Part shown: in pieces, positions 11,283-22,169 of the stretch
Numbering within the stretch: position 1 is the stretch's first letter
Layout: the number at the start of each line of letters is the position of its first letter
DNA from: Talpa occidentalis
Lineage: Eukaryota > Chordata > Mammalia > Eulipotyphla > Talpidae
NCBI RefSeq assembly: GCF_014898055.3
Contig: NW_023601104.1
Coordinates: 84,489,106 to 84,553,105 of the forward strand
Direction of reading: 5' to 3'
Length of the DNA stretch: 64,000 bases
Notes under the pieces: model-generated
What the model was told of the DNA's origin: nothing
Databases searched by the model: none
The model's input: only the letters and a program-made list of their open reading frames with translations
Program-made: the position numbers and the translations under genes

Positions 11283-11535
11283 GGTCTTCCTGGTGGCTCA
11301 AAGGGTTAAGCACAGCACTATGAAGCTATCCACAGACACTGCAGCATGAGTTCGATCCCCGGCCGGCTAGGGAACAACCTGGCTCAGCAGAGCTCTCCTG
11401 TCTTGCCCGCTGTTTCCCTCAGCAGTGTGTTTCAGTCAGCCTGTTCTGTTCCCCACTCTGTCTCTGGTGAATGCTTTCACCACCCCCTCTTGCCTATACC
11501 CAGTTCTTGTATGCATAAATAAACAAATGTTTAGA
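11283..11535 (+). mobile_element. SINE-A, plus strand, full length
   Basis: It begins 'ggtcttcctggtggctca' (A-box-like), has the B-box 'gagttcgatcccc' (about 11349-11361), the body 'ctctcctgtcttgcccgctg', 'cagcagtgt', 'ctgttctgttccccactctg', 'tctctggtgaat', and the tail 'cttgtatgcataaataaac'. Target-site duplication: aaattacaggcattg (11268-11282) against aaaatacaggcattg (11536-11550), 14/15. The intact B-box with a weak A-box suggests a fairly old insertion. Confidence 0.92.
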
Positions 11536-11639
11536 AAAATACAGGCATTGATGAGGATAGCTTGAATTTATACATAACATTTTGATGAGAAGCAAACTAG
11601 TCATGTTAACACTGGGAACATAAGCAAATGCTCTATTAT

Positions 11640-12180
11640 TCACCTCCTTTTCCTTCGCCCTTCAAAAGGGCCCCTTTTTCTCCATTTCATCCAATTATCC
11701 TCCTGCTTCATCAGTGTGTAATTATCAAAGTTTGGATTACTCCATGTTAGTCATTTAACTTTATTTATTGATTAATGGATTACGATTTTAGTATCAATTA
11801 CATTCAGTCTTACATTCCATATTCCAGTTGGAGTAATAACTTCTATCATTTGAACTGCCTGAGCATTTTGTTGTTTTATTTTCTCAAATATTGTTGAGTG
11901 GAAAAGCAAATAACCAATTGCCTTCAAGTGCTGGAAGCCTTTGAAAGTGCTCCAGCCTCTTTCCCTCTGTACCTACTTCAATCTATTTACTGGAGTGCTG
12001 ATGAAAATTTAGATTGTTCCCTTTAGCAGCAGCAACAAGAAGCATTATGATTATTTAAGCATGAGAATTGAAAAATTAACAACAGTATTTGCAAAATAAA
12101 TATTAGGTTAATTGCTATAAATGTCAGCTACATATCACTAATCCTTAGTCATATCATTATGCAGATGATCACAAGACTCG
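11640..12180. other. Repeat-free, homeodomain-word-rich block
   Basis: It is free of recognised repeats and dense in words such as 'gtaattatcaaag', 'ttattgattaatggatta', 'ccaattgcc', 'ttaggttaattgc' and a CAG-triplet run 'agcagcagcaacaa'. This composition is typical of deeply conserved enhancers. It has no ORF. Function is inference. Confidence 0.28.
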
Positions 12181-12345
12181 ACTCTTAACTAAATTTTAAG
12201 TATTGAAGAATCATTAGAAAATCCTACTTAAAAAATAGAGACTAGAGGAAAAAGTTTGACTATTCTCTTAATAATAAGGATAATGTGTGATAATAAGGAC
12301 AGTGTGTAAGGATCACCTGTAAATGTTTACTTAAGAATATTTGAT

Positions 12346-12384
12346 AAAAGGTCTAAGATGAAAAAAAAAAAAAGGTCTAAGATG
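12346..12384 (+). mobile_element. Poly(A)-only retroinsertion with 15-bp TSD
   Basis: The 15-mer aaaaggtctaagatg occurs at 12346-12360 and again at 12370-12384, separated only by A residues. The left junction reads ...gat|aaaa, an L1-endonuclease-like cut. Same structure as 2553-2612. Confidence 0.7.
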
Positions 12385-12429
12385 ATAATAATGAAAGTTC
12401 AAAAATATGTAAAGGTTGTATAAAAATAA

Positions 12430-12930
12430 TTCATGCTGTTTGCCATAAGATTGTGAGATACCTGGCCCTCATTTTAGGGTATAGTGTCTTGGTGCCCAGA
12501 GTTCCTACTTGTCAGCTCGGTATAGGGTCATGCAGGGGACTCTCACCAAGGGCAAAAATCCTGGTATGAGGAATATACTGGGAAATAATTATCTGCTGAA
12601 AACAGCAGGCAGATATTAGAACAGATATAATGTGCTTAGACTGGCAAGACAATGGAGCACCCCAGGCAATGACCCCTGGTCACTCCACCCCCAGCTTACA
12701 TCCCCAATACCATCCCCAGCATGTGTACACTCACTCTGTACTCGCATCAACTTTGTACTCGATGCTAGTAAACATAAGATGCCTTTGGATGGGGCAGCAC
12801 ATCACTTCCAGTGTAACCCCTCTTGGCTTCCCTTTGCTCCACATGGGCTTTGAGTGATATCTCTCCTCCCACACCACTCCCAATGCTGCCACCCCAAAAA
12901 GTGACCTAGGAACAAAAATCTTTGTCTACT
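12430..12930. other. GC-richer island of unknown origin, LTR-like
   Basis: Composition jumps to near 50% GC against the AT-rich surroundings, with C-rich text such as 'cactccacccccagcttaca' and 'cccaataccatccccagcat'. Two frames at 12630-12857 are open by chance of composition. The length of about 480 bp and sharp edges suit an old solo LTR or a DNA transposon relic, but I cannot match it to a family or find TSDs. Confidence 0.35.
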
Positions 12931-14789
12931 AAATTAATACTAAATATTAATATATTAAATATTTTATGAAAAATAATAGATACAAAAATTCAGAAATTAA
13001 GATTATTTCATTAGTTTCCTTCTACAATTTTAATTATGTATTTTGGTTTACTTTGATCTTTCATAAATTTTAAAGTCGTCTAAGATCATGCCATGTAATG
13101 ACTGTATTTATGAACTACTTTATTATCAAACTTACAAGACAATGGCATCTAATATAAACCCAAAGCCTACACATTATTACTTCCAATGTCAGTCTCATTA
13201 CCAAAAGGTGAAGATAAAATAATTTTCATGTGAGCCAGCTACCCATGTAGTTGAGTTAAATGTGGTATTTCAGTTCCCCTTGATATTAATCGCTACTTGC
13301 ATATTTAAAGGAGATCCAAGTCTTGTCTTAGTGATGGAGCAGTTGTAAAGCTAGAATACAGAGGACCTGTGCTGCTGAACTGGCTACCATTCTTCAAATA
13401 TGTTGTCAGCATCTTCAGGGGCACACAGTATCTTCCTTAATTTCTAAAGAAGCAGCATTTTATGATTACACTCTGAGTCACTGTTAAAAAGAACATTTGA
13501 AAGTGATAGTGTTTTTCTTAAAATAGTCAGAATAGACACACATTTCAGCTGCATTATTCCTTCTATTAAACCACAGGTCATGAACCTATAATGATGGTCT
13601 CTTCTAAGTATGCAGTTCATGTAATTGAGTAATTACTTGTAATTTGGTAATTTAGTGTGAAATACTAAATATCATATTTAATTAAAATCCATTGTTCCAT
13701 TATGGGAAACATTTACTTGAAAATTCATTGCTTTATTTATGTTCTAAAAGATAGAAACCAATAAATCGGAGCGAGATTTTTGGCAACTGTTGTTTTGGGC
13801 TGCAACAACTTAGTGTGGTTCAGCGAAAGTTGTTTGCCTACAGGGCAAGCAAGGAGCATATAAGCATGATCAGTTTTGAATTCCCTGGTGCTAACATATT
13901 GGTATTCTCTTTAGGAACTAATATCTTGAAAATTTGTTTGTCTATTCTTGCTTTCTTAGTATCAGCCCCTCATCCATGCTTAAAAAGTTATCTTTTGTAG
14001 AAAAGTCAGCTATGATTAGAATATCTCAGTTTTGTTTATGTCTAGCAAAGAAAGAAAAATTGTGAATAATTTTGTCAGTTTCAAAGTAAATGGCTATAAA
14101 GCAGAGGTACTAAGACAAGGTGAAGCAAGACAGTGAGATTCAGTAAAAGACAGTCAACAGTACTACAAGGAGTATTAAAGTATTGGAGCCATAGTAAAAT
14201 GTGCAGTCTTTCTTGACAAGGAGTGACTGAAAATCAGCAACTGGGAGGGTCGTTTCTCCTAGAAGAGAGTTACACTTCAAGTTAAGTAACCAGAAACCAG
14301 GAGAAACCTCAAAGAAACATGAAAACAGGGAACTGGGTAGGCAGGAAACAGTTACATTATAGAATACCTCACAAACCTAGAAACTTCCCCAAGGACATTA
14401 TCTCTCTGCATCAGAATGCTTCATGTTGATTAGAGCAGAATTGCTTTTCAGTTGGAATTAGCCTTGAGCTTGGAAGAGGAAACAGGAGTAGTGGCTTACT
14501 GAATATGAATCTAAAAGAAAGTCAGAATTGAGCCATTAAATGTTTGTGGTTAAAACTTTAATCAAATTATATTGACACCTTTTAATGTTATTTATACTTT
14601 TACCCTCTTTATTAGCTATTTTGTATTTGTTCATTGCTCCATTAATGCTTTTACTGATTGTAGAATTGGCTCAAAGTTTTTGCTGTGTGTCTAGATAGCA
14701 CTTAGGTGGTCTGACAAATAGACTTTTATTAGCTTATTCAAAGCTTATTCAAATTACCTGAGCTTTAATCTGAATCGTGTCAATCTTCT
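12931..14789. other. Unique DNA, nothing recognised
   Basis: No transposon or gene is recognised. At 13778-13810 a short inverted pair (gttgtt/aacaac) could form a small hairpin. An open frame at 13815-14000 (61 aa) follows it, without family features. Confidence 0.4.
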
Positions 14790-14950
14790 TTCTTAGTTAT
14801 GTTTTCCTCAGTTTGAAAATGGGAACAATAATAATGATGTCAGGGTTAAATGTGAATTATTTAAAATTTATGTAAATAACTCAAGTACTTTCCACATTTC
14901 AGGGATGCACTATATAATGGAAACAAATGAAAATGCACCTTTGAGTGGTT
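14790..14950 (+). mobile_element. MIR relic (3' half)
   Basis: 'tttcctcagtttgaaaatgggaacaataataatgatgtc' follows the MIR landmark 'cctcagtttcctcatctgtaaaatggggataataata', then 'gggttaaatgtgaat', matching the 'gaggattaaatgag' region. The tRNA head is not visible. It is an ancient, inactive relic. Confidence 0.6.
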
Positions 14951-15186
14951 TATTCTAGTCTACATTTCTGCTTGATATCTAAATTAGCGAGGTATTATAA
15001 GCCACTGACTTTGCTTTACACTCCCCTAGTTGAACTAGGATCTAGTTCAATGCAGTGAATAAGTATATATCAGAGCAAGTTTGAGTTGTTCTATTTCCTG
15101 GTGAGTTAAATAGGATAACCCCATAATTCCTATTATAGTCATATCCAACAGTCCAAAATTTGTTACATGGCTTCAAGTTTACCTGT

Positions 15187-15384
15187 CTAGGCTGTAATGA
15201 AATCTGGCAATTCAGGCTTCTGGATTCTCAACCTAATTAATTTTTCCCCACCGACACCCAGTCCACTACTTGTTGATTTTAGAGTACATGGTCTATAGTG
15301 GTGGAATATGAGTGAGTTTGTGGTGGGTGCACTATGGTGGTAATACCTGATGTAGGTACCCAACATTGCCGTAAAAATAAATAA
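15187..15384. other. Unique DNA before the TA/TG microsatellite
   Basis: The minus strand is open through this stretch and the following microsatellite (143 aa, 15618-15187). The frame is explained by the (TA)/(TG) tract, which encodes alternating Ile/Tyr/Thr/His, and the rest shows no domain. It is not called as a gene. Confidence 0.4.
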
Positions 15385-15530
15385 ATTATAATATATATAT
15401 GTGTGTGTAATACCATATAATATATACATATGTGCATGTGTATATATGTGTACATATATAGGAGTAAATATGTATGTGTTTGTGTGTGTGTATATAATAT
15501 ATATATATATACATATAAAGAGAGAGAGCA
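15385..15530. repeat. Compound (TA)n/(TG)n microsatellite
   Basis: Alternating purine-pyrimidine tract: (ta)n, (tg)n, mixed 'catgtgtatatatgtgtaca', another (tg)n, another (ta)n, then 'agagagagcaagagacagag'. Such tracts can adopt Z-DNA or cruciform structure and are length-variable. Confidence 0.85.
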
Positions 15531-16555
15531 AGAGACAGAGAGGACAATAATTATGAAGGAAGACAGGTTGAGAAAGATGAGTTTTGGAAGAGATACTGTT
15601 TTGATACTGAATCATCATAAAGAATTTGTTCAGTCAGCATCTGCCACAAGGAAGCCCATCCCTCAATCTGATGACCATCATGCGGAAATGTAGAAAGCCT
15701 AGACTGTCTGTTTCTCCATGCAAGATCCTCTAGACCACCAGTCATACAACTTACCTGCTTGTGGACAAAATTGGGCATGCTTTATGTCAAATTCAAAAAC
15801 AAAATTAGTAATACACCTTTGGATTCTTACTGCTAAAAAAACTAAAGACATTTTGTTAGGCATTTAATATGTATGATATAAATACTATTTTGTTTGTCGG
15901 GAATATGCACAAACACATTTTCTTAAAAGTATCCCTTGAAAACAAAATGCAGTACCATATTGCATGTGGCACATGATATATGGAAAATGGTTTGTAGATC
16001 AGAAGGGTTATAAATTATTTTAAATTGAATTATACTTTTATTTAGCTAGTGCAGAGTAAAACTGGGGGGGGGCAATTATCTTTTCCGTTCTCTTGATTTT
16101 TCATTAAAGGCAGGCATAAAATTTGATCTGAGAAACTGAAGACACTTGAGAATCCATAGAGTACAACCTCCACTCTGTGCAGAAATGACCAGTGTAATAG
16201 TTTTGACAGGAATTCACTCAGCTTCAATTTCAACTCTCTGAATGAGTATCTCCTTAGCTGACTTCTGTCACTTGAAGAGGTCTGAATGAACTCTTTTGCA
16301 GGATATTGAGAGTAAATTCAATACTGTAATTTCTAAATGGTGGGTATAGTTCTGCACAAAGTATTACGTGCATGTCAAATTCTTCTTTTTCCTTGTGGTT
16401 CTCTGATATTTAGAGAAAATTATTGTGTCATCATAACAAGTAACTAGTTTATAGTGAAATTGTTTGAAGTATTTTATCTGTGTTTTCTATGATATGCTTT
16501 TCAGACATGTTTGTTTATATTCTAGTCTCTATAGCCAGGTATAAATTCTCTGTAA
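15531..16555. other. Unique DNA, nothing recognised
   Basis: The stretch contains a G9 run at 16064-16072 and short open frames at 15551-15778 and 16042-16233 without family features. No repeat is identified. Confidence 0.4.
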
Positions 16556-16559
16556 AATA

Positions 16560-16800
16560 TAACATCCAAAGCTGAACACAGTATTTCAGATGTGTTTTAA
16601 TGACTTACAGAATATCAAGCTAGATCACCTTTTTATTCCAGAAACAGTCCCTTTTTCATATTAATTCAGCTGAAGATTATATTCACCTCTTTGATAGCTG
16701 TCTCATACAACATCCTCTTTCTGAGCTTGTGACAACTAAGGGATTTTTGGTAGCAAATTAGTCACTTCCGTTTCATAATGAGGAACTAATTTTCTTAAAT
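16560..16800 (+). mobile_element. Ancient amniote interspersed repeat relic
   Basis: The run 'gctgaacacagtatttcagatgtg...ttcagctgaagattatattcacc...gatagctgtctcatac...gagcttgtgac' follows the order of a widespread old repeat whose consensus reads '..ctgaacacagtactccagatgtgg..gcagcccaagatcgcattagc..gcagccgcatcacac..gagcttgcagtc'. I believe this is a CR1/L3-type 3' region, but the family name is uncertain. Divergence is very high. Confidence 0.45.
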
Positions 16801-16889
16801 CAGTTGTGGAAATTTTCATTTATTCTTTGATTTTTATTTTACTTTTTTCTCTCTCTTGGAACGATTCCTCTAATAATTTAATATGGAGT

Positions 16890-17160
16890 AAAAGTGTAAG
16901 TCTCAGTTCAGAACACATACTCTGCTACAGTCTGTTGCCTGGGTTCAAATCCTGGTTCTGACATTTACTAGTTGTTGTATTTGTAGGCAAGACAATTAGT
17001 ATTACTAAATTCACTCATCTGAAAAATAGAAATCATCAAAGTACCTCCTCAAAAATTAGATGAAGTCTATAAAAATAATTAGCTCAGTGACTGACACATG
17101 AAAATTCTGAAAACTTTCTTAACTGTAATCATTGTCATTATTAAATACTAGCTGCCACAG
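16890..17160 (+). mobile_element. MIR element, near full length
   Basis: Landmarks appear in order: 'gttgcctgggttcaaatcctggttctga' with an intact B-box (16938-16957), 'catttactagttgttgtattt', 'gcaagacaattagta', 'ctcatctgaaaaatagaaatcat', 'gtacctcctc', 'aattagctcagtgactgacaca'. This is the tRNA-derived MIR SINE common to mammals, ancient and inactive. Confidence 0.85.
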
Positions 17161-18039
17161 AAAATTTGTAACATTTGCAAATAAAGAGCTGTTACTCATT
17201 TTTTTTGGTTGTAATAAGAATCATCCAGAGAAGTTTTAGACATAGATGGTTAGAACTGCCTCTCTATTACTACTATGCTTTTTAGGACTATTCTCCCATT
17301 GGAAAGCTCAGCTAAATTAATTCCTCTTATGCAAAAGTTGTTGACTGCTAAAGATAGTATTATGCTTTACAATTTTTTACATAAAATATTTTAAGCCTTA
17401 TTTATGTTTTATTTGGAAGTATTGTCAAGAACCTTACATTTTCACCTTCAAAAATAAGTTTTTCACAGGTTGAAAAACATCCATGCCTTCAGCTCACATT
17501 TTTTTAATTCATACTTCGATAATGTAAGTTTCTTTATTATCAACTAATTAATGGTTTATAGGACAAACTAATCATGATCTTGCATTTTAATGTTCAATTT
17601 AAGTTAGACATATAATGAAAGCATGAACAAGATGATAATGACTTATCTTTGTAAGATTTTTCACTTCCTTGATATCTAATCTTCATGAATCTTGTTATTT
17701 GAATTCATTAGAAATACTGAGGAATTCCCTACAAATCTCTTATCTATAATGAATTCAGATCATCATTGCACCACATTTCTCCTGTCTGAAGCTCATTCAC
17801 TTAAAAGCTGAAGTTAGAAGAAAACTAATTTTCAATAGTTTTAAGCTTTTCCTGTCATCTCTTAATTATGCCTGTCCAAAGAGCAAATCCATGAATGTAT
17901 TTTTTGAAATATTACATAGTCTATAAAGATATATTATAACTTTGGCATAATTAAAAGAATGTTAAGTTTTGTTTATAGATTGATTTAGCAAATATATTGC
18001 ATGTATAGCTACATATAAAATTTTACATGTACTATTTCA
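17161..18039. other. Unique AT-rich DNA, nothing recognised
   Basis: No repeat, gene or RNA signal was identified in this stretch. Confidence 0.4.
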
Positions 18040-18610
18040 AAAAAGAATAAAATAAATAGCCCATATATATCACACATAACTTAAGATCGAGAACACGCCA
18101 GAGACTTTCAAGCCCTCCGTGTATCCTCTTTGATCACATCTTGCATTCCATTCAAAGTAACCATCTCAGCTTGTGTTTTAATCAATCACTTGCTTTTCTT
18201 TATAATTTCACTCCATATGGGAAAATCCCTGAACAATACCTATGCATGTACCAACATATTAGGTATATGGGTACAAATTGTGTAATTTTGACTCACTGTA
18301 GTTAATATCTGTGAATTTACTTTTGTTCAACATTTTATTTTTAAAATAAATTCATGTTCAGTTTTTAATGTTTAAAATTTATTTTAAAGCTTAACATTCC
18401 ATTCTATTGATGAAATGAATTATAGCTCAATGCACTGTATAAATAAACCACAGATGTTTTACACATGATGATATTATGAACAATTTTTATGTCTCCCGTG
18501 GGTCATATACGTGAGACTACCTTTAGGGATTTGGACCTATGGGATGACTTGCTGGGCTTAGTATCTTCATCCTTACGTTACTAGAAAATGCCATACTTTT
18601 CCTGTTAGTG
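18040..18610 (-). mobile_element. Old L1 fragment (antisense 3' region)
   Basis: The layout follows an antisense L1M-type 3'UTR and ORF2 end: 'gaacacgccagagactttcaagcc', 'caaagtaaccatctc', 'ttttgttcaacatttta', 'cattctattgatgaaatg', 'gatattatgaacaattttta', 'cctatgggatgactt'. Very diverged. Confidence 0.65.
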
Positions 18611-19416
18611 ATTGAATTAATTATATTGCTACAATCAGTATTATGACACCTCATCTGGCTGCTGAGTCTCAGCAACACTTAGTATTATTGAATTATATAA
18701 TTGCAAATTTTACAAATATGAAATTGTATCTGTTGATAGTTGTGATTTTATATTGATGGATGTCCACCAAGACAGGATTATAGAGTTTTCTAAGGAAGCC
18801 AATTTTTAATAGCAATTAAATAATTATCTAGTTTCTGTATTTAAGAGGGGGAAAGACATCTTGGGGCTGGATTGCAGACTTAAAATTTGGCAAAAGAATA
18901 ACACTGAAAACAAGTAGGAGGCAAGAGAGTAGGGCATCTCAGGAACTGAAGGAATTTCAGAAATTTGAGATTGGGCAGTACTTAAAAGAACTTGATAAAC
19001 TTTACATGAGTTTGAACTCTATTTAAGGAGTAAATCTAATAAAAGTAGAGTTCTCGTAATATTGTTAAAAAGGGAGCTATTTCCAATACTTAAACAATAG
19101 AATGATTACTCAGGCTACCACATTGAAAATGGACTAGACAGTAGCTGGAGGAAGCAGTTGTGATGAGGGATGGCAAGTGGCCAAAATTAAGGTAGGATTG
19201 TGGAGCCAGGAGAAAAAGATAGATTAAAGAACTGTTTGGAAGATGAACTGGTGAGTAAGACAGATGGAAAAATCAAGGGTGACAGCCAGGTTTCCAAAAT
19301 AAAACAGTATAAATGAAACTTATCCTGGAGATTTGACAGGAGAATATGAAATTTGGGGCATATTGAAATTTGCCAGTAGCATACCCAATTGGAAAGGTAG
19401 ACCAATTGCTAAGGAA
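18611..19416. other. Unique DNA, nothing recognised
   Basis: Purine-rich plus strand from 18840 to 19300 (many gga/aag words). Short minus frames end in the adjacent CA/CT repeat. No family is recognised. Confidence 0.4.
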
Positions 19417-19417
19417 A

Positions 19418-19461
19418 CACACAACACACACACACTCTCTCTCTCTCTCACACACACACGC
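19418..19461. repeat. (CA)n(CT)n(CA)n microsatellite
   Basis: Short (CA), (CT) and (CA) blocks lie in series. They give rise to overlapping spurious frames on both strands (cysteine/arginine-rich on minus, Thr/His/Ser-rich on plus). Confidence 0.85.
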
Positions 19462-19676
19462 ATTCTCACACATATTCCTACAAGAACTTTCTTTCCTTCA
19501 AATTTATTTCATTGTAACATTGAAATGAAAAAAAAAAAAAATGATTCTGGGCCAGGACCACTGTCTGCCTGGAGTTTGCTCCTTTTTCCATGTCTGTGTG
19601 GTTTTCTGTGGGTAATCTTATTTGCTCCTATCCCCCAAAATATATACATAAGATTCACTGATGTGTTTAAACTGCT

Positions 19677-19960
19677 GGGCCTCCCTGGCTGTGCAAGGTA
19701 TTAAGTGCAGCACTATGAAGCTGCCCACAGCCACTGAGCAAGAGTTCTATCCCCAGCCAGCCAGGGAGTTACCCACATGGTGCAGCAGACCTCTCCTATC
19801 TCGCCCGCTGCTCCCCTCAGCAGTGTATTTCAGTCAAGTCTGCCTGTTCTGTTCCCCACTCTGTCTCTGGTGGATCCTCTCACCCCCCACAACTCTGGTC
19901 TGTGCCCCAGCTCTTGTATGCATAAAAAATAAAACATTTTTAAAAAATTAAAAAAAATAA
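19677..19960 (+). mobile_element. SINE-A, plus strand, full length
   Basis: It starts 'gggcctccctggctgtgcaa', continues with 'gcagcactatgaagctgcccacagcc', a decayed B-box 'gagttctatcccc', the body 'gcagcagacctctcct', 'cgcccgctgctcccctcagc', 'tctctggtggatcctctc', and the tail 'cttgtatgcataaaaaataaa' plus an A-rich stretch. No clear target-site duplication was found. Confidence 0.9.
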
Positions 19961-20177
19961 CCGCCCTGTCTGAGTGAGTGTGGATATGTATGACTGGCCC
20001 CATGGGGAAAGAGCATCCAGTTCAGGTTTGGGTACTTCTTTAAGATGCTAGGGTAGCTATTAACTATTTAGAATCACTCTTGTCTCATAGATTTCTTAAA
20101 TATTGAGTGGTTTCTAATGGGGGTAATATCCTCTTTTAAGTTTTTTTCAGAAAATCAAGATATAAAATAATTTTTAA

Positions 20178-20192
20178 ACACACACACACACC
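20178..20192. repeat. Short (CA)n tract
   Basis: About seven CA units after an A-rich run. Minor microsatellite. Confidence 0.7.
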
Positions 20193-20417
20193 CCTCTAAG
20201 TCTGTGAAGTAAAATTTGAAGAAAACTGAGTCCAAGCCTTTCTGTGAACAAGTTTCCTTTATAATTATTTTAAAATTCCACCATCTCTGCTCTGGTCATT
20301 CAGCAATATTAACTCCATTTGTGTGACACATTTCTCTGTTGTTAATGTTTTCCATTGGTTGGGTGGAGATGGAGGACTCTTTGGAAACCAACTTTCAGGG
20401 ATAGGATAAAACCTATA

Positions 20418-20652
20418 GACCAGGGTTTTCAATAGCAAACATCGCTATTGACATTTTAGACCAGTTAATTCTTTCCTGCAGGTGCTGTCAAGTGCATCGT
20501 AGAATGTGTAGAGGGATCCTTGACCTCTCTCCTCTTGTGCCAGGAAAGTAACCCCTCCCCAGCATCATAATCAAAAACATACTAGATATTGCCAAAGGTC
20601 CCTGATGAAATGGATTAAAAGTGTCCACAGTTGATTTTAGAATCATCGTTGT
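20418..20652 (-). mobile_element. MER5A-like hAT (Charlie) non-autonomous transposon
   Basis: The plus strand reads as reverse-complement MER5A: 'cagggttttcaatagcaaacatcgctattgacattttaga', 'ccagttaattcttt', 'gctgtcaagtgcatcgtagaatgt', 'cccctccccagca', 'atcaaaaacatactagatattgccaaaggtccct', 'ttgattttagaatcatcgttg'. The terminal inverted repeats correspond to 'cagtggttctcaac' in decayed form. A DNA transposon of early mammalian age with no transposase. Confidence 0.8.
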
Positions 20653-21595
20653 AGACATTTGAAAAGGAAAAGGTTAACATAATGCTTCAAACAATACCAG
20701 CTACCTAAGTCAATGAAGAACATCACTTTATCATTTTATTCATAGTCTCTTAGTCAAAAAGAAATGAGGACAGCAGGGAGGTCTTCTGTTACTTTATTAA
20801 CTGCTAGCTGTGCTCTCAAAAATTTGGAGTTGTTGTCATTTAGAAAAAAAATGGCTTCCAAGGCCGTGGCTCACAGAATTACCTATCCAGCAGGACATGT
20901 GGTTGGATTGAAGGAGAGGAATGGATTGCTATCAAACATGTGGTGCTATCCATTAAGGATGCAGACTCCTCAGTAAGAACAGCAGAAAGCCAGACACCTT
21001 AATCTTGAGTTGTAACAGTGATGTTCCTGGCTGGAAGGATGGAGAGATTGGCTGTCAGTTGTTGCTTTTAACAGTAGGTTAGTAAATAATAACATGTTTC
21101 TGTTAAATTAGAGAGAGCCTTCTTTCCATTTCTCTCTAGTATTTTATGCCTTGCTGTTCCCCACAAATGCAGAAAACCTTATGATGGTACCTATATTGGT
21201 GATCAAATAGAAATGTTTTGCCATTCTCTTCTTTATTCACCTACATTGTTTTATTTATATTATTATTACTAATATTTATTGTCTATGTGATTGCATTGGG
21301 GTGATCATTATGTGTATTTTCAACATCTGGCTTAGGGTTTGAATGATTATTGTGAGGAAATTGTGATAGATGTTAAATAAATAAATAACGAGAATACGAT
21401 TTTTTTCCAATATTTCCCTTAGATTACTAAGATGAAGAAAAACACACTTAGATAAAAGTTTAAATAAAATAACATGACTTTATAGGTTCACATAATCACA
21501 TGACTACATATATATATACATACATAAATATCCATCCAAATGGAAGAAATAAATGAAATATGAATTTATACAAAAAGTTTAGAAAAAATCTCTTA
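20653..21595. other. Unique DNA, nothing recognised
   Basis: A 70-aa open frame at 20764-20976 has no family features. A short (TA)/(ATAC) stretch occurs near 21507-21525, and poly-A/T runs are common. Confidence 0.4.
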
Positions 21596-21760
21596 AACAG
21601 ACATGCATTAAACATTTATGATGCCAGGTATTTTGCTATTTCTGTAGTGTATAGTGATAAATAATGCAAGGTAGAAAGACTAAATTAGATGGTTTAATTT
21701 GAAATAAGTAAAGCAAAATGTTGCTGCTAAGTGCAATACATTCTTTTGAATGAATTGAAC
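21596..21760 (-). mobile_element. Possible MIR/L2-type relic
   Basis: 'gcattaaacatttatgatgccaggtattttgctatttctg' resembles the common old-repeat text 'aaacatttattgagcacctactatgtgccaggcactgttcta', followed by a 'gtgataaataatgcaag' region. Weak evidence. Confidence 0.35.
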
Positions 21761-22169
21761 TTCAGTAGAGGTGAGTTCCTTGTATTCCATGTATTATATA
21801 AGTCCAGGGACATTAGAAATAAACATGGAAAGTAGAAATAGAGAAAGAATAGCCTGCAAAAAAAAAGGAAAAATAATGACTCCATGAAGAGAGATAAATA
21901 TATTCAACATATTTCTCAATATGGACATTTTCCAAAGAAGTAATGCCTAAAATTTAAAAAAAAAATAATATTTACTAGGAAACTCACTCATCTGAAGGGT
22001 GGGGTACTGTACAAAAAGATAATTAATTTACATAATAATCACCTGTTATACATGGACAAAAAGTGATTTTTAGTTAATTTACAGAGTTCTGAAGCAATAA
22101 TCACAATTCAGTATTAGATCATTTCTATCACTACAACTTGAATCCCATTTGGCAGTCAATCCTACTTCC

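Noticed and set aside
15187..15618. 143-aa minus-strand open frame
   Set aside because: Much of it is encoded by a (TA)/(TG) microsatellite; low-complexity Ile/Tyr/Thr/His text with no domain.
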